NCBI GenBank assembly: GCA_021162785.1
Contig: JAGGYA010000018.1
Span: forward strand, 1-61,924
DNA length: 61,924 nucleotides
DNA from: Candidatus Calescibacteriota bacterium
Lineage (GTDB): Bacteria; CAIJMQ01; JAADFP01
Direction of reading: 5' to 3'
Shown here in pieces: positions 46,683-56,559 of this stretch (positions within the stretch are counted from its first letter, which is position 1; every line of letters begins with the position of its first letter). A model generated the notes under the pieces. The model did no database searches and was not told the DNA's origin. It saw only the letters and a list, made by a program, of their open reading frames with translations. Made by a program: the position numbers and the translations under genes.

Positions 46683-48761
46683 CTAAGATTTTTCCTCCTT
46701 TTCCAATTCATCCAAATAAGAAATATCCACCAATATCTCCCTGGGTTTAGATCCTCTGGCTGGTCCAACAATTCCTTTTTTCTCCATAAGGTCTATAAGT
46801 CTTCCTGCACGAGCATATCCAATTCTCATCCGGCGCTGGAGATGAGAAGCAGAGGCCTGGCCACTTGTAAGCACCACTTTCACTGCTTCTTTGAAAAGGG
46901 GATCATCCTCTGCAGGGAGTTCTTCTTTCTCCACCTTTTCAATTATCTCCAAGGGAGGATGTGGAGGTTCCTTCTTCGGATAACGGGAAAGATACTCCAC
47001 CACTCTTTCTATCTCTTCTTCACTTACCAGACATCCTTGAGCTCTAATCAACTCCCGACCCCCGGGAGGAAGATACAACATATCTCCCTTACCCAAAAGC
47101 TTCTCTGCACCTACAGTATCCAAGATGGTCCGGGAATCCACTTTGGAAGAAACCTTGAAAGATATCCGGCAAGGGAAATTTGCTTTTATAACTCCAGTAA
47201 TTACATCCACGGATGGTCGCTGGGTAGCAAGAATGAGATGTATACCGGCTGCTCGTGAAAGTTGTGCCAGCCTCATGATAGAATCCTCAACATCTCGTGA
47301 GGCTACAGCCATAAGATCAGCAAGTTCATCTATTATTACCACCATATAGGGCATTTTCTCTTCTTCCTTCCCTTCCCTTTCCATTTTTCGATTGAATTTC
47401 TCCACATCCCTCACTCCAGCCTCTGCAAGGATAGAGTAACGTTCCTCCATAATTTCAACCATCCATTGCAAAACCTTTGCTGCTTCTTTGCTTCGGGTAA
47501 CAATAGGGGTGTAAAGATGAGGAATGGCAGAAAAAGGTGAAAGTTCCACCATCTTGGGGTCAATTATAATCATCTTCACTTCATCCGGAGTAGATTTAAA
47601 TAAAATACTCATTATGAGTGAATGGAGACACACAGTTTTACCTGAACCAGTAGTCCCTGCGATAAGTAAATGGGGCATCTCTTTAAGATCACCCACCAAT
47701 GGATTCCCGCGTATGTCTTTACCCACAGCCAGTGTCAAAGGGGAAAGCGAGTCCCTGTAAAGAGGAGTAGATAAAACCTCTTTTAAATAAACAAAGCGAG
47801 GTTTAGGATTGGGCATTTCAATTCCAATAACCGCTTTCCCAGGGATAGGGGTAACAATCCTTACACTGGGTGACTTCAAGGCTAAGGCAATATCATCAGC
47901 AAGAGCAGTAATTTGGTGAACTTTAACTCCTGCCCCTGGTTTAAGTTCATAACTGGTAATTACTGGGCCTTTGTGAATGTCCACTACTCTGGCTTCTACG
48001 CCAAACTGAGAAAGCACTTCTTCAAGTCGTTTTGCATTTTCTTTAAGGAAGGTATCGTCTTCTCTTTCTTCCGGAGGAGGATCTTTTAAAAGACTGAGTG
48101 GTGGGAGTTCCAAAACTTCTTCCTCTTCTAAGACCTCCTGGATCGTTTCTTTTACCCTCTCTTCTCGGATTCTTTTCTTCTTCCTTTCCTTAGGTGGTTT
48201 TTTAACTTCTTTTACTGATGGAATTACTCTTCTCCTTAAGGCTCTCCATTTCAGGGTGGGGAACTGGTATCCAGTAAGAGAGAGGATCCCCCAGAGAAAG
48301 AGAAGGAAACCAACAAAAGGTGTTCCTACTTTCCCTAAGAAAGGATGAAGCAGAGAAAAAATGAAATACCCCACCATCCCACCCGAAAAATCCCTTCCCA
48401 CAAATATTTCCCCCCATTTCCCTGTGGGAATCCTGAAAAAAGAGAATAAAAGGGAAGAAGAAAAGACAAAAGCAAACATTGAAAGGGGAAAAATTCTTTC
48501 AATCTCCCTCCCTTTAATCTTCCAAAGTGAAAAAAGAAGAAGGGAGAAGATAATGGAGTAACTCCCCCATCCCAGGAAAAAATAAAGGATGAACCCTGCT
48601 ACATCACCTGCTTCCCCTGTAGGCCCTGAGGTTTCAAGAGCGGGAGCATATAAAAAGGGGAGTCTCTGAGGATTGAAATTAACCAAACTTATAAGCAAAA
48701 AGATGGAAAGGATTAAGAATACTATACCTTCAAAGATTCTCCTTCCCTTTTCACCATTCAT
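46683..48761 (-). CDS. ftsK: DNA translocase FtsK/SpoIIIE
   Basis: A 692-residue DNA pump for chromosome dimer resolution and segregation at the septum. Four N-terminal helices (to about 165), a charged linker, the alpha domain, then the RecA-like motor with Walker A GTTGSGKTVCLHS and Walker B VVIIDELADL. A C-terminal winged-helix gamma domain (ASHLQRRMRIGYARAGRLIDLMEKKGIVG) reads orienting DNA sites. It overlaps dut by 4 bases. Confidence 0.95.
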   Translation of the reverse strand: MNGEKGRRIFEGIVFLILSIFLLISLVNFNPQRLPFLYAPALETSGPTGEAGDVAGFILYFFLGWGSYSIIFSLLLFSLWKIKGREIERIFPLSMFAFVFSSSLLFSFFRIPTGKWGEIFVGRDFSGGMVGYFIFSLLHPFLGKVGTPFVGFLLFLWGILSLTGYQFPTLKWRALRRRVIPSVKEVKKPPKERKKKRIREERVKETIQEVLEEEEVLELPPLSLLKDPPPEEREDDTFLKENAKRLEEVLSQFGVEARVVDIHKGPVITSYELKPGAGVKVHQITALADDIALALKSPSVRIVTPIPGKAVIGIEMPNPKPRFVYLKEVLSTPLYRDSLSPLTLAVGKDIRGNPLVGDLKEMPHLLIAGTTGSGKTVCLHSLIMSILFKSTPDEVKMIIIDPKMVELSPFSAIPHLYTPIVTRSKEAAKVLQWMVEIMEERYSILAEAGVRDVEKFNRKMEREGKEEEKMPYMVVIIDELADLMAVASRDVEDSIMRLAQLSRAAGIHLILATQRPSVDVITGVIKANFPCRISFKVSSKVDSRTILDTVGAEKLLGKGDMLYLPPGGRELIRAQGCLVSEEEIERVVEYLSRYPKKEPPHPPLEIIEKVEKEELPAEDDPLFKEAVKVVLTSGQASASHLQRRMRIGYARAGRLIDLMEKKGIVGPARGSKPREILVDISYLDELEKEEKS

Positions 48762-49198
48762 TTTTTACCTGTACTCCCCCAACCTTTCTCCCCTCTTGCT
48801 GTCTCCTCAAGATCACCTTCTTCCCACTTCACCACCATACAGGGGATAACCAGTAGCTGAGCAATCCTCTCTCCCTTTTTGATTTTAACCTCTTCTTTCC
48901 CGCTGTTTAAAAGAATTACCCCCACTTCACCTCGGTATCCTGAGTCTATCACACCTGCAAGAGTATGAAGCCCCTCCCTTAAAGCCAGGCCACTTCTATC
49001 TTTTATTATACCCGCATAACCAGGGGGGATGGCTATTTTTATCCCTGTGGGGACAAGTCTTCTTTCACCAGGAGGAATGGTTATATCCACCCGAGAACGA
49101 AGATCCACTCCTGCATCAAAAGGATGAGCATATTGAGGCAGGGGAAAATCTTCCCCTTCTATTTCCTTTACCTTTTCAATCCTGACTACAATCTCCAT
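48758..49198 (-). CDS. dut: dUTP diphosphatase
   Basis: A 146-residue trimeric dUTPase. All five motifs are seen: DAGVDLRS, DRSGLAL, GVIDSGYRGEV, GERIAQLLV and the glycine-rich tail RGEKGWGSTG (Trp replaces the usual Phe). It keeps uracil out of DNA and supplies dUMP. It overlaps the M16 peptidase gene by 13 bases. Confidence 0.96.
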   Translation of the reverse strand: MEIVVRIEKVKEIEGEDFPLPQYAHPFDAGVDLRSRVDITIPPGERRLVPTGIKIAIPPGYAGIIKDRSGLALREGLHTLAGVIDSGYRGEVGVILLNSGKEEVKIKKGERIAQLLVIPCMVVKWEEGDLEETARGEKGWGSTGKK

Positions 49199-50445
49199 TC
49201 TCCTTTCTCCAATTCCTTTACAACTTTCTCATCGCCCAGAAAAGCAATATTAAGGAAGGTATCGTCCAGGATTTTCCCTGCTATACTCCTCACATCCTCT
49301 ACACTCACCTTTTCAATTCTTTTTATCACTTCCTCCACAGAAAAGAGTTTCCCATAGTAAAACTGGTGTGAAGCCAATCTACTCATGCGTGATTGAGTAT
49401 TCTCTAAACTCAAAAGTATTCCTCCTTTCAAAAACTCCTTATTCCTCTCCACTTCTTCTTCGCTTACTTCACCCTTTTTAATCTTTCGCAATTCCTCCAG
49501 CACCAGCTGGATTGTATCCTTAGTTTTATCCCCCCTTGTCCCTCCATAAATTCCTAAGAAACCACATCGAGATGTGGAAAGATGGAAGGTGAAGACTTCA
49601 TACACAAGGCCTCTCTCCTCCCTCAGTTTCTGAAAAAGCCGGGAACTCATACCTCCACCCAGCAGGCTTTCCAAAACAAGAAAAGCAAACTTATCTTTGC
49701 TTTTCTGCGATATACCTGGAGTGCCAATAACAAAATGGACCTGTTCTAAGGGGCGATAAAATGCCACCAGTTTCCTTCTCACCACAGGAACTTCTGGAGG
49801 ATCACCTTTTTCTCCCCAAGCAGGCACTTGGAAATTTGAAGAAATCATCCTTTCTGCTTCCGAGAAACTGAAATTACCTGCTAAAGAAATTATAAAAGGG
49901 GAAGAGAAGTAGAACTTCCTATAAAAATCTTTAACTTCTTCCAGAGTGATTTTGGCAATATTTTCCTCTTTCCCTAAGATAGGATAACCCCAGGGAGAAC
50001 TATCCCAGAAATTCTGGGTAAAAGCATCTGAAAGGAATTCCTGGGGTGAATCTTTGCTACCCCTTATCTCCTCAATAACTACTTCCTTTTCCTTAAGGAA
50101 ATCTTCTTTTGAAAAACGTGGATGAAGAAGTAAATCCGCTAAGATTTCTATAGCTTTTTCTAAGTGTGCAGAAGGAATCTTTATCCAGTAACCCGAAACT
50201 TCCCGGGAAGTGAATCCATCAATGCTCCCACCTACCTCTTCCACTTCCTTAACGATTTGTGTAGCATCCCGGTTTTCTGTTCCTTTAAAGAGAAGGTGCT
50301 CCAGAAAATGGGATATTCCGTTATTTTTCTCATTTTCATATGCACTCCCACAAGCCACCCAAACACCAACAGAAACGGAATGATAATGAGGGAGTTCTTC
50401 TCCCACCAAACAGATTCCATTGGGTAAAATTTTTTTCTTAAGCAT
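49186..50445 (-). CDS. M16 family zinc peptidase (processing-peptidase-like)
   Basis: A 419-residue insulinase-family peptidase. The inverted zinc motif is H46-F-L-E49-H50, with the distal Glu expected in the ENTKAIL-type helix downstream. The second half is the inactive lobe (GLVYEVFTFHLSTSRCGFLGIYGG). This family is commonly encoded after pnp in bacteria. Substrates are unknown. Confidence 0.92.
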   Translation of the reverse strand: MLKKKILPNGICLVGEELPHYHSVSVGVWVACGSAYENEKNNGISHFLEHLLFKGTENRDATQIVKEVEEVGGSIDGFTSREVSGYWIKIPSAHLEKAIEILADLLLHPRFSKEDFLKEKEVVIEEIRGSKDSPQEFLSDAFTQNFWDSSPWGYPILGKEENIAKITLEEVKDFYRKFYFSSPFIISLAGNFSFSEAERMISSNFQVPAWGEKGDPPEVPVVRRKLVAFYRPLEQVHFVIGTPGISQKSKDKFAFLVLESLLGGGMSSRLFQKLREERGLVYEVFTFHLSTSRCGFLGIYGGTRGDKTKDTIQLVLEELRKIKKGEVSEEEVERNKEFLKGGILLSLENTQSRMSRLASHQFYYGKLFSVEEVIKRIEKVSVEDVRSIAGKILDDTFLNIAFLGDEKVVKELEKGEWRL

Positions 50446-50448
50446 GGA

Positions 50449-52569
50449 TTAACGACGTGTCTTTTTGCGGAAAGGAGGAGGGGGAGAGGGGGGTTTCTCT
50501 AAAAGTTCCTTCCGAGAAAGGTTTATTCTTCCCATTTCATCAATATTTATCACCTTTACTTTAACTTCGTCTCCTTCTTTAAAGTAATCTTTTATATTTC
50601 TAACAAATCCGTGGGTAATTTGTGATATATGAAGTAACCCTTCCACACCAGGGAAAATCTCCACAAATGCGCCAAATGGAGTAATACGAGTAACTCTACC
50701 CGTATAAACCTCTCCCACTTCTACTTCACGAATACAATCCTTTATCATCTCCATAGCTTTCTTCAAGGAATCCTTACTTTGTGCCTCTACAGTGACTTTC
50801 CCCACCAGGTCATCCACAAAAATCTTTACACCCGTCTCAGCAATAATTCTTCTTATAGTCTTTCCCCCGGGACCTATCACATTGCCTATTTTGTCCACAG
50901 GAACTTCCATTACCCCAATGTGAGGAGCATAGGGTGAAATATTTGGACGAGGGGAAGGAATAGTATCCCGCATGATCTCCAGAACTTTCAGCCTTGCTTC
51001 ACGGTTTCTTCTGAAAGCTTCCTTCAAAGTTTCCATGCTTACACCTTTAACCTTAATATCCATCTGGATAGCAGTTATTCCTTTTTCTGTTCCGGCTATT
51101 TTCAAATCCATATCTCCATATTTATCCTCAAGTCCAAGTATATCTGTAAGAATAATCTCCTTATCCCCTTCCTTAACCAACCCCATTGCCACACCAGCTA
51201 CAGGAACCTTAATGGGTACTCCTGCATCCATAAGTGCAAGACTTCCACCACATACTGTAGCCATGGATGAAGACCCGTTAGATTCAAGAATGTCGGAAAC
51301 CAGTCTCACAGTATAGGGGAAACTTTCCCAATCAGGCATCACAGGTTTAAGTGCCCTCTCTGCAAGCCATCCATGGCCAATTTCTCTTCTACCCGGCCCT
51401 CGAATAGGTCTCACTTCTCCAACACTAAAAGGTGGAAAATTATAATGGAGCATAAAAGTCTTGGTAGTATCCTCTCCCCATAATGCTTCCATCACTTGTT
51501 CATCCTCCTTACTACCCAGGGTAGCTACCACAAGTGCTTGGGTCTCCCCCCGGGTGAAGAGAGCTGATCCATGTGTTCGAGGGAGGACTCCTACTTCACA
51601 GGTAACTGGCCGGAGGTCCTCCGGCCTTCTTCCATCCACCCTTTCTCCCTTTAAAATTTTCTCTCTGACCTCTCTTCCCTCCACTACAGAGAAGGCACGT
51701 AAGATAAGGCATTCAGGATAAACTTCGGCAAATTCTTTTTTAAGGTTTTCCTTTAACTCCTCTATCTTCTTCTCCCGCATTTTCTTATAGGGTATCTCGT
51801 TTGCTTTTCTAATTCCATCCAGAGCAAGTTCTTCCACCTTTTGCATAAGTTCCTCAGGAATAGGAACAGGCTCTATTTCCTTTTTTTCTTTTCCCACCCT
51901 TTCTCTTAATTCTTCAATGAGCAGGGATACTTCTTCACATATTTCTTTACCAATTTCCAGAGCTTCCAGGATTTCTTCTTCAGGAACTTCTCTTGCTTCT
52001 CCTTCCACCATTAGTATTCCATCTTTCCAACCGCAGATAACCAGATCCATAGCACCTTGTTCTCTTTCCTCATGGGTAGGGAATATCTTGAATCTTCCTC
52101 CCACTTTTCCAATCCTCACTGCTCCAATGGGTTTTGGGAAAGGCAAATCTGAGACAGCCAAGGCTGCAGAAGCTCCAATAATCCCCAGAATTTGAGGATC
52201 GTTAAATTCATCTACGGATAGGGCAGTAGCAACAATCTGCACTTCCAGAGGTAGCCCTTCATCAAAAAGAGGTCTCAGAGGGCGATCAATTAGACGGGAA
52301 GAAACAATTTCTTTTTCGGAGGGTCTTCCCTCTCTTTTGAAAAAACCTCCCGGGATCTTACCTCCAGCATAGGTTCGTTCACGGTACTCAACAGTAAGAG
52401 GGAAAAAATCCGGCATTTCTTCTACTTCCATTTCTCTACCCACACAGGCAACAAGCACAACCGTGTCTCTATAGCGGACCCATACTGCACCATTAGCCTG
52501 TTTGGCAATCTTTCCCGCCTGGAGAATAAGTTTTTCTCCCCCAATAATTCCTTCGACTTTTGCCTCCAT
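50449..52569 (-). CDS. pnp: Polyribonucleotide nucleotidyltransferase
   Basis: A 706-residue PNPase with two RNase PH domains, a helical linker, a KH domain (GNVIGPGGKTIRRI) and an S1 domain (GEVYTGRVTRITPFGAFVEI). It degrades RNA 3'-5' with phosphate. Its usual upstream neighbour rpsO is absent; thrS precedes it by 1 base. Confidence 0.97.
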   Translation of the reverse strand: MEAKVEGIIGGEKLILQAGKIAKQANGAVWVRYRDTVVLVACVGREMEVEEMPDFFPLTVEYRERTYAGGKIPGGFFKREGRPSEKEIVSSRLIDRPLRPLFDEGLPLEVQIVATALSVDEFNDPQILGIIGASAALAVSDLPFPKPIGAVRIGKVGGRFKIFPTHEEREQGAMDLVICGWKDGILMVEGEAREVPEEEILEALEIGKEICEEVSLLIEELRERVGKEKKEIEPVPIPEELMQKVEELALDGIRKANEIPYKKMREKKIEELKENLKKEFAEVYPECLILRAFSVVEGREVREKILKGERVDGRRPEDLRPVTCEVGVLPRTHGSALFTRGETQALVVATLGSKEDEQVMEALWGEDTTKTFMLHYNFPPFSVGEVRPIRGPGRREIGHGWLAERALKPVMPDWESFPYTVRLVSDILESNGSSSMATVCGGSLALMDAGVPIKVPVAGVAMGLVKEGDKEIILTDILGLEDKYGDMDLKIAGTEKGITAIQMDIKVKGVSMETLKEAFRRNREARLKVLEIMRDTIPSPRPNISPYAPHIGVMEVPVDKIGNVIGPGGKTIRRIIAETGVKIFVDDLVGKVTVEAQSKDSLKKAMEMIKDCIREVEVGEVYTGRVTRITPFGAFVEIFPGVEGLLHISQITHGFVRNIKDYFKEGDEVKVKVINIDEMGRINLSRKELLEKPPSPPPPFRKKTRR

Positions 52570-52570
52570 A

Positions 52571-54298
52571 TTAGTTTTTCTCCTTTATTTTCAATTTTAA
52601 TTCTTCCACCAACTCTTTCAACTCCATAACCCTTTGACCTTTCTTCCTTTCCCTCACTGCCACTTTTCCCGTTTCCTCCTCTTTCTTGCCCACTACTACA
52701 AGATAGGGAACTTTCTTAAGTTCACCATCCCTGATTTTATATCCAAGAGTGGCATCTCTTCTATCGATTTCCACTCGAATTCCTTCATCAAACAGTGTTT
52801 TATATACCTTCTCCGCGTAGGGGAGATAGGTTTCCGAAACTGGTAGCACTCTTACCTGTAAAGGGGCAAGCCAGAAAGGCAGATCACCTCCATAAAATTC
52901 TATAAGGGTCCCTACAAATCTCTCCATAGCTCCCAGAACCACACGGTGTATCATCACTACATAATGTTCCTTCCCATCCTCTCCCACATAGGTAACTTCG
53001 AATTTTCGTGGTAGATTAAAATCAAACTGAACCGTGGGACCCTGCCACAATCTTCCCAAAGCATCCTCCATCTTTATATCTATCTTGGGGCCATAAAAGA
53101 CCCCTTCTCCTTCCTCTATTTCATACTTTATCCCTTTACTCTCCAGCACCTCTTTCAGGGTATTTTCTGCTCTATCCCAGTCTTCCAGTTCACCTGCATA
53201 TTTCTCCGGTCTTGTAGAAAGGAAGGCTCGATAAGGGAATTTAAATATCTTCATCATGTAATCAATAAAGTCAATCACTCCTTCTATTTCCTCTTTAACC
53301 TGGGAAGGTGTGCAGAAGATATGAGCATCATCTTGTGTGAATCCCCTAACTCTCAACATCCCGTGAAGAACACCGCTTTTTTCGTATCTGTAAACTGTTC
53401 CCATCTCTGCAAACCTCAAGGGGAGATCCCTGTAACTCCTCTTTTTGCTTTTGTAAATAAGTATATGTCCAGGACAATTCATGGGTTTTAGGATATATTC
53501 TGCTTCAGGCAATTCCATAGGTGGGAACATGTTTTCTCTATAAAACTCCCAGTGCCCACTTCTAACCCAGAGTTCTTTACGCATAATATGAGGAGTGTAA
53601 ACAATCTGGTAACCCCTTTTCCGGTGTTCTTCATACCAGAATTCCTCTATAACTCTCCTTATTACCGCTCCTTTTGGATGCCAGAAGATAAGTCCTGCAC
53701 CTGCTTCTTCTTGAAGGCTGAAAAGATCCAGTTCCTTTCCCACAACCCGATGATCCCTCTTTTTGGCTTCTTCAAGTTTTCTTAAGTAATCCTCAAGTTC
53801 TTCCTGAGAGAAAAAAGCGGTTCCGTAAATCCTCTGAAGCATTGGATTTTTCTCATCACCCCTCCAGTAAGCCCCAGCAACTGAGAGAAGTTTGAAATAC
53901 TTAACCTCACCAGTACTTTTTACATGAGGGCCTCTGCATAGATCCACAAATTCCCCATCTTCATAAAGAGAAACTTCTTGAGCGGGTATTTCTTCCAGAA
54001 GTTCAAGCTTATACTTCTCTCCTTTCTCCCGGAAAAATCTTTTTGCCTCCTCCTTAGGTACTACTTTTTTTATGAAGGGGAAATCTTCCTCTACAATTTT
54101 TCTCATCTCCTCCTCAATCTTTTCCAAATCTTCCGGGGTGAAGGGACGAGGCACATCAAAATCATAATAGAAACCATCCTTGATGGGTGGACCTATGCCC
54201 AGACGTGCTTCAGGGAACAACCTTTTTACCGCCTGAGCAAGGATATGAGAAGCAGAATGTCTTAGAATTTCCAGTTCATCTACCTTTTTCTCATTCAT
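52571..54298 (-). CDS. thrS: Threonyl-tRNA synthetase lacking the TGS domain
   Basis: A 575-residue ThrRS, shorter than the usual about 640 because it lacks the N-terminal TGS domain. It starts directly at the editing domain (H14-SAS-H18, later CRGPH). The class II core has MNCPGH, TQDDAHIFC and VMIHR with the zinc-binding Cys/His/His. The anticodon domain is at the C-terminus (about 475-575). An upstream in-frame stop and the secF end rule out a missed extension. Confidence 0.95.
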   Translation of the reverse strand: MNEKKVDELEILRHSASHILAQAVKRLFPEARLGIGPPIKDGFYYDFDVPRPFTPEDLEKIEEEMRKIVEEDFPFIKKVVPKEEAKRFFREKGEKYKLELLEEIPAQEVSLYEDGEFVDLCRGPHVKSTGEVKYFKLLSVAGAYWRGDEKNPMLQRIYGTAFFSQEELEDYLRKLEEAKKRDHRVVGKELDLFSLQEEAGAGLIFWHPKGAVIRRVIEEFWYEEHRKRGYQIVYTPHIMRKELWVRSGHWEFYRENMFPPMELPEAEYILKPMNCPGHILIYKSKKRSYRDLPLRFAEMGTVYRYEKSGVLHGMLRVRGFTQDDAHIFCTPSQVKEEIEGVIDFIDYMMKIFKFPYRAFLSTRPEKYAGELEDWDRAENTLKEVLESKGIKYEIEEGEGVFYGPKIDIKMEDALGRLWQGPTVQFDFNLPRKFEVTYVGEDGKEHYVVMIHRVVLGAMERFVGTLIEFYGGDLPFWLAPLQVRVLPVSETYLPYAEKVYKTLFDEGIRVEIDRRDATLGYKIRDGELKKVPYLVVVGKKEEETGKVAVRERKKGQRVMELKELVEELKLKIKEKN

Positions 54299-54328
54299 GG
54301 AATATTTTACCAGAACACTTTAAAGTGC

Positions 54329-55213
54329 TTACTTTCTCTTTTTTCTCTTCTCTTTTCTCCAAACTAAGACAAGTGGAGAGGCAATAAATATAGAAGAGTA
54401 AGTTCCTATCACTATTCCAACTGCTATGGCAAAGGAAAAATCTTTAATGTTGGCTGAACCTAAGAAGTATAGAGAGAGAACCGCAAGCAAAGTGGTAAGG
54501 GAGGTAAGAATGGTTCGGGAAAGGGTCTGATTTATGCTGGCATTTATTATTCTCTCCAGTGGTTCCCCTCTCATAAGTTTCAAATTCTCACGGATGCGGT
54601 CAAATACAACAATGGTATCATTAACAGAATAACCAACAATGGTAAGGAAAGCAGCAATTAAAGGCACGGAAAGTTTCCTTCCCGCAAGAATACACATTCC
54701 CACAGTAATAATCACATCATGGAAAAGGGTCAAAACTGCTGAAGTACCAAAAATCCATTCAAATCTCCAACCCAGATAAAAGAGCATACCTGCCAGGGCA
54801 AAAATAACTGCTAAAGTAGCCTGTTTCCTTAAAAGTTTCCCTACCACAGGGCCAATACTTCTCTCTTCTCTTATATCCGGGGAATACTCCTTAAATGTTT
54901 CTTTAATTTTCTCTCTTATCTTTGCTATAAATTCTGAACGGGTGCGGATGATAAAACCTCTATTACCTTCGTAGGACTGGATACTCGCTTCCACATTTGT
55001 TTCTTTAATTAACTTTCTAACTTCTTCAATAGGCACTGGTTTGGAAAAATAAATATTAAGTAAACCGCCACCGGTAAAGTCTATACCTAAGGAATCTTTC
55101 CCTTTAAAGAAAAAGGAGAAAATGCTAAGTATTATAAGGAAAAGAGAAAGACGATACCCTATTTTCCTCAATCCCATAAAGTCAATATTTGGAACTTTCT
55201 TTATTATCTTCAT
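54329..55213 (-). CDS. secF: Protein translocase subunit SecF
   Basis: A 294-residue SecF with six helices and one periplasmic domain. The signature IDFTGGGLLNIYF follows helix 1. GYSVNDTIVVFDRIREN lies in the membrane part. It draws exported proteins across the membrane, powered by the ion gradient. Its ATG overlaps the last base of secD. Confidence 0.96.
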   Translation of the reverse strand: MKIIKKVPNIDFMGLRKIGYRLSLFLIILSIFSFFFKGKDSLGIDFTGGGLLNIYFSKPVPIEEVRKLIKETNVEASIQSYEGNRGFIIRTRSEFIAKIREKIKETFKEYSPDIREERSIGPVVGKLLRKQATLAVIFALAGMLFYLGWRFEWIFGTSAVLTLFHDVIITVGMCILAGRKLSVPLIAAFLTIVGYSVNDTIVVFDRIRENLKLMRGEPLERIINASINQTLSRTILTSLTTLLAVLSLYFLGSANIKDFSFAIAVGIVIGTYSSIFIASPLVLVWRKEKRKKRK

Positions 55214-56517
55214 TATTCTATGGGAATACCTCTTGCCTTCCTTACATGTATGAGGTAATCAAATACCACTTTGGTGAAGACTATGGCAGTAAACATACTA
55301 CAAATGATACCTAAGGATAGTGTTACTGCAAACCCCTTCACTGGCCCAGTTCCAAAATAGAAAAGCATGAGTGCAGCAATAAGTGTGGTAATGTTAGCAT
55401 CTGCAATGGTCAGGAACGCTCTTTTATAACCTGTATCTAAGGCCACCCTTATGGTCTTCTTCTTTGCCAGTTCTTCCCTTATTCTCTCAAATATTAAAAC
55501 ATTAGCATCCACACTCATTCCAATGGTTAGAATGATACCTGCAATCCCTGGTAGAGTAAGAGTGGCATGGAGACCAGCCAGTGCTCCCATAAGCATTATA
55601 AGATTTAGAAAAAGGGCTATGTCTGCAATTATTCCAGCAAAGGAGTAGTAAACCGCCATGAAGATAACCACAAGAATCCCTCCCACTACAGCAGCCCTCA
55701 AACCCTTCCGGATAGCATCCTCACCCAAGGTGGGGCCAACAGTGAGGGTGGAGAGAACTTTAATGGGAGCTGGGAGTGCACCAGCTCTAAGCACCAGTGC
55801 AAGATCGCTTGCTTCTTTAATAGTAAATCTACCTGTTATTACTGCTTCCCCTGAAGGTATCTTTTCTTTTATCCTTGGAGCAGATTGAACTTTTCCGTCT
55901 AAAACTATAGCTAAAAGTTTACCCACATTTTCTCCGGTTATTCTGGAAAATAGTCTTGCCCCTTTCCTATTAAATTTAAGTCTTACTTCTGGCTGGCCAA
56001 ATCTTCCAAAATCCATGTAAGCATTTACCAGGTATTTACCTGTAAGAACCGCTTTTTTCCTCAGTAGAATAGGTGTTCTCTTCCCATTTTCCTCAAGGTA
56101 TTTCAACTCGTAACCTTCAGGGACTTTCCCTTCCAAGGCCTGGTGTAAGAGATCAGGATCGCTTTCAACCAGTTTGAATTCCAGCTGAGCTGTCTGCCCT
56201 ATGATTTTAAGTGCTCTTTCAGTATCCACAACACCTGGAAGTTGCACAATTATCTGATCTTCCCCCTGTCTCTGAATCACAGGTTCGGATACTCCAAATT
56301 CATCTACTCTATTTCTAATAATTTTCAAAGCCAAATCCACTGCATTTTTTCTATCCTCCTTGGGGACCTTTTCCACCTCCACACGGAGAACTATGTGCAT
56401 TCCCCCTTTTAAGTCCAGTCCCCTTCGGATCTTTTTTTCTGGAGGATAAAAACTCCAGAGAGCAAGACCAACAACCAAAACTATAAGAATTACTCTATAG
56501 AGGATGCTTTTTTCCAT
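55213..56517 (-). CDS. secD: Protein translocase subunit SecD
   Basis: A 434-residue SecD. RRGLDLKGGMHIVLRV after helix 1, the periplasmic head, and a C-terminal membrane part with SVDANVLIFERIREE, which holds the Asp needed for ion coupling. The ATG has no Shine-Dalgarno and lies 7 bases behind a -10 box, so leaderless translation is expected. Confidence 0.96.
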   Translation of the reverse strand: MEKSILYRVILIVLVVGLALWSFYPPEKKIRRGLDLKGGMHIVLRVEVEKVPKEDRKNAVDLALKIIRNRVDEFGVSEPVIQRQGEDQIIVQLPGVVDTERALKIIGQTAQLEFKLVESDPDLLHQALEGKVPEGYELKYLEENGKRTPILLRKKAVLTGKYLVNAYMDFGRFGQPEVRLKFNRKGARLFSRITGENVGKLLAIVLDGKVQSAPRIKEKIPSGEAVITGRFTIKEASDLALVLRAGALPAPIKVLSTLTVGPTLGEDAIRKGLRAAVVGGILVVIFMAVYYSFAGIIADIALFLNLIMLMGALAGLHATLTLPGIAGIILTIGMSVDANVLIFERIREELAKKKTIRVALDTGYKRAFLTIADANITTLIAALMLFYFGTGPVKGFAVTLSLGIICSMFTAIVFTKVVFDYLIHVRKARGIPIE

Positions 56518-56524
56518 GGCCAGA

Positions 56525-56553
56525 GTTTAACACAGGTGAAGGAAAAGATTCAA
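56525..56553 (-). promoter_or_regulatory. Candidate secD promoter
   Basis: Minus-strand TTGAAT (56553-56548), 17 bases, TTAAAC (56530-56525), then 7 bases to the ATG. The -10 is a weak match, but the geometry equals that of the other leaderless promoters here. Confidence 0.4.
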
Positions 56554-56559
56554 GGTTTT

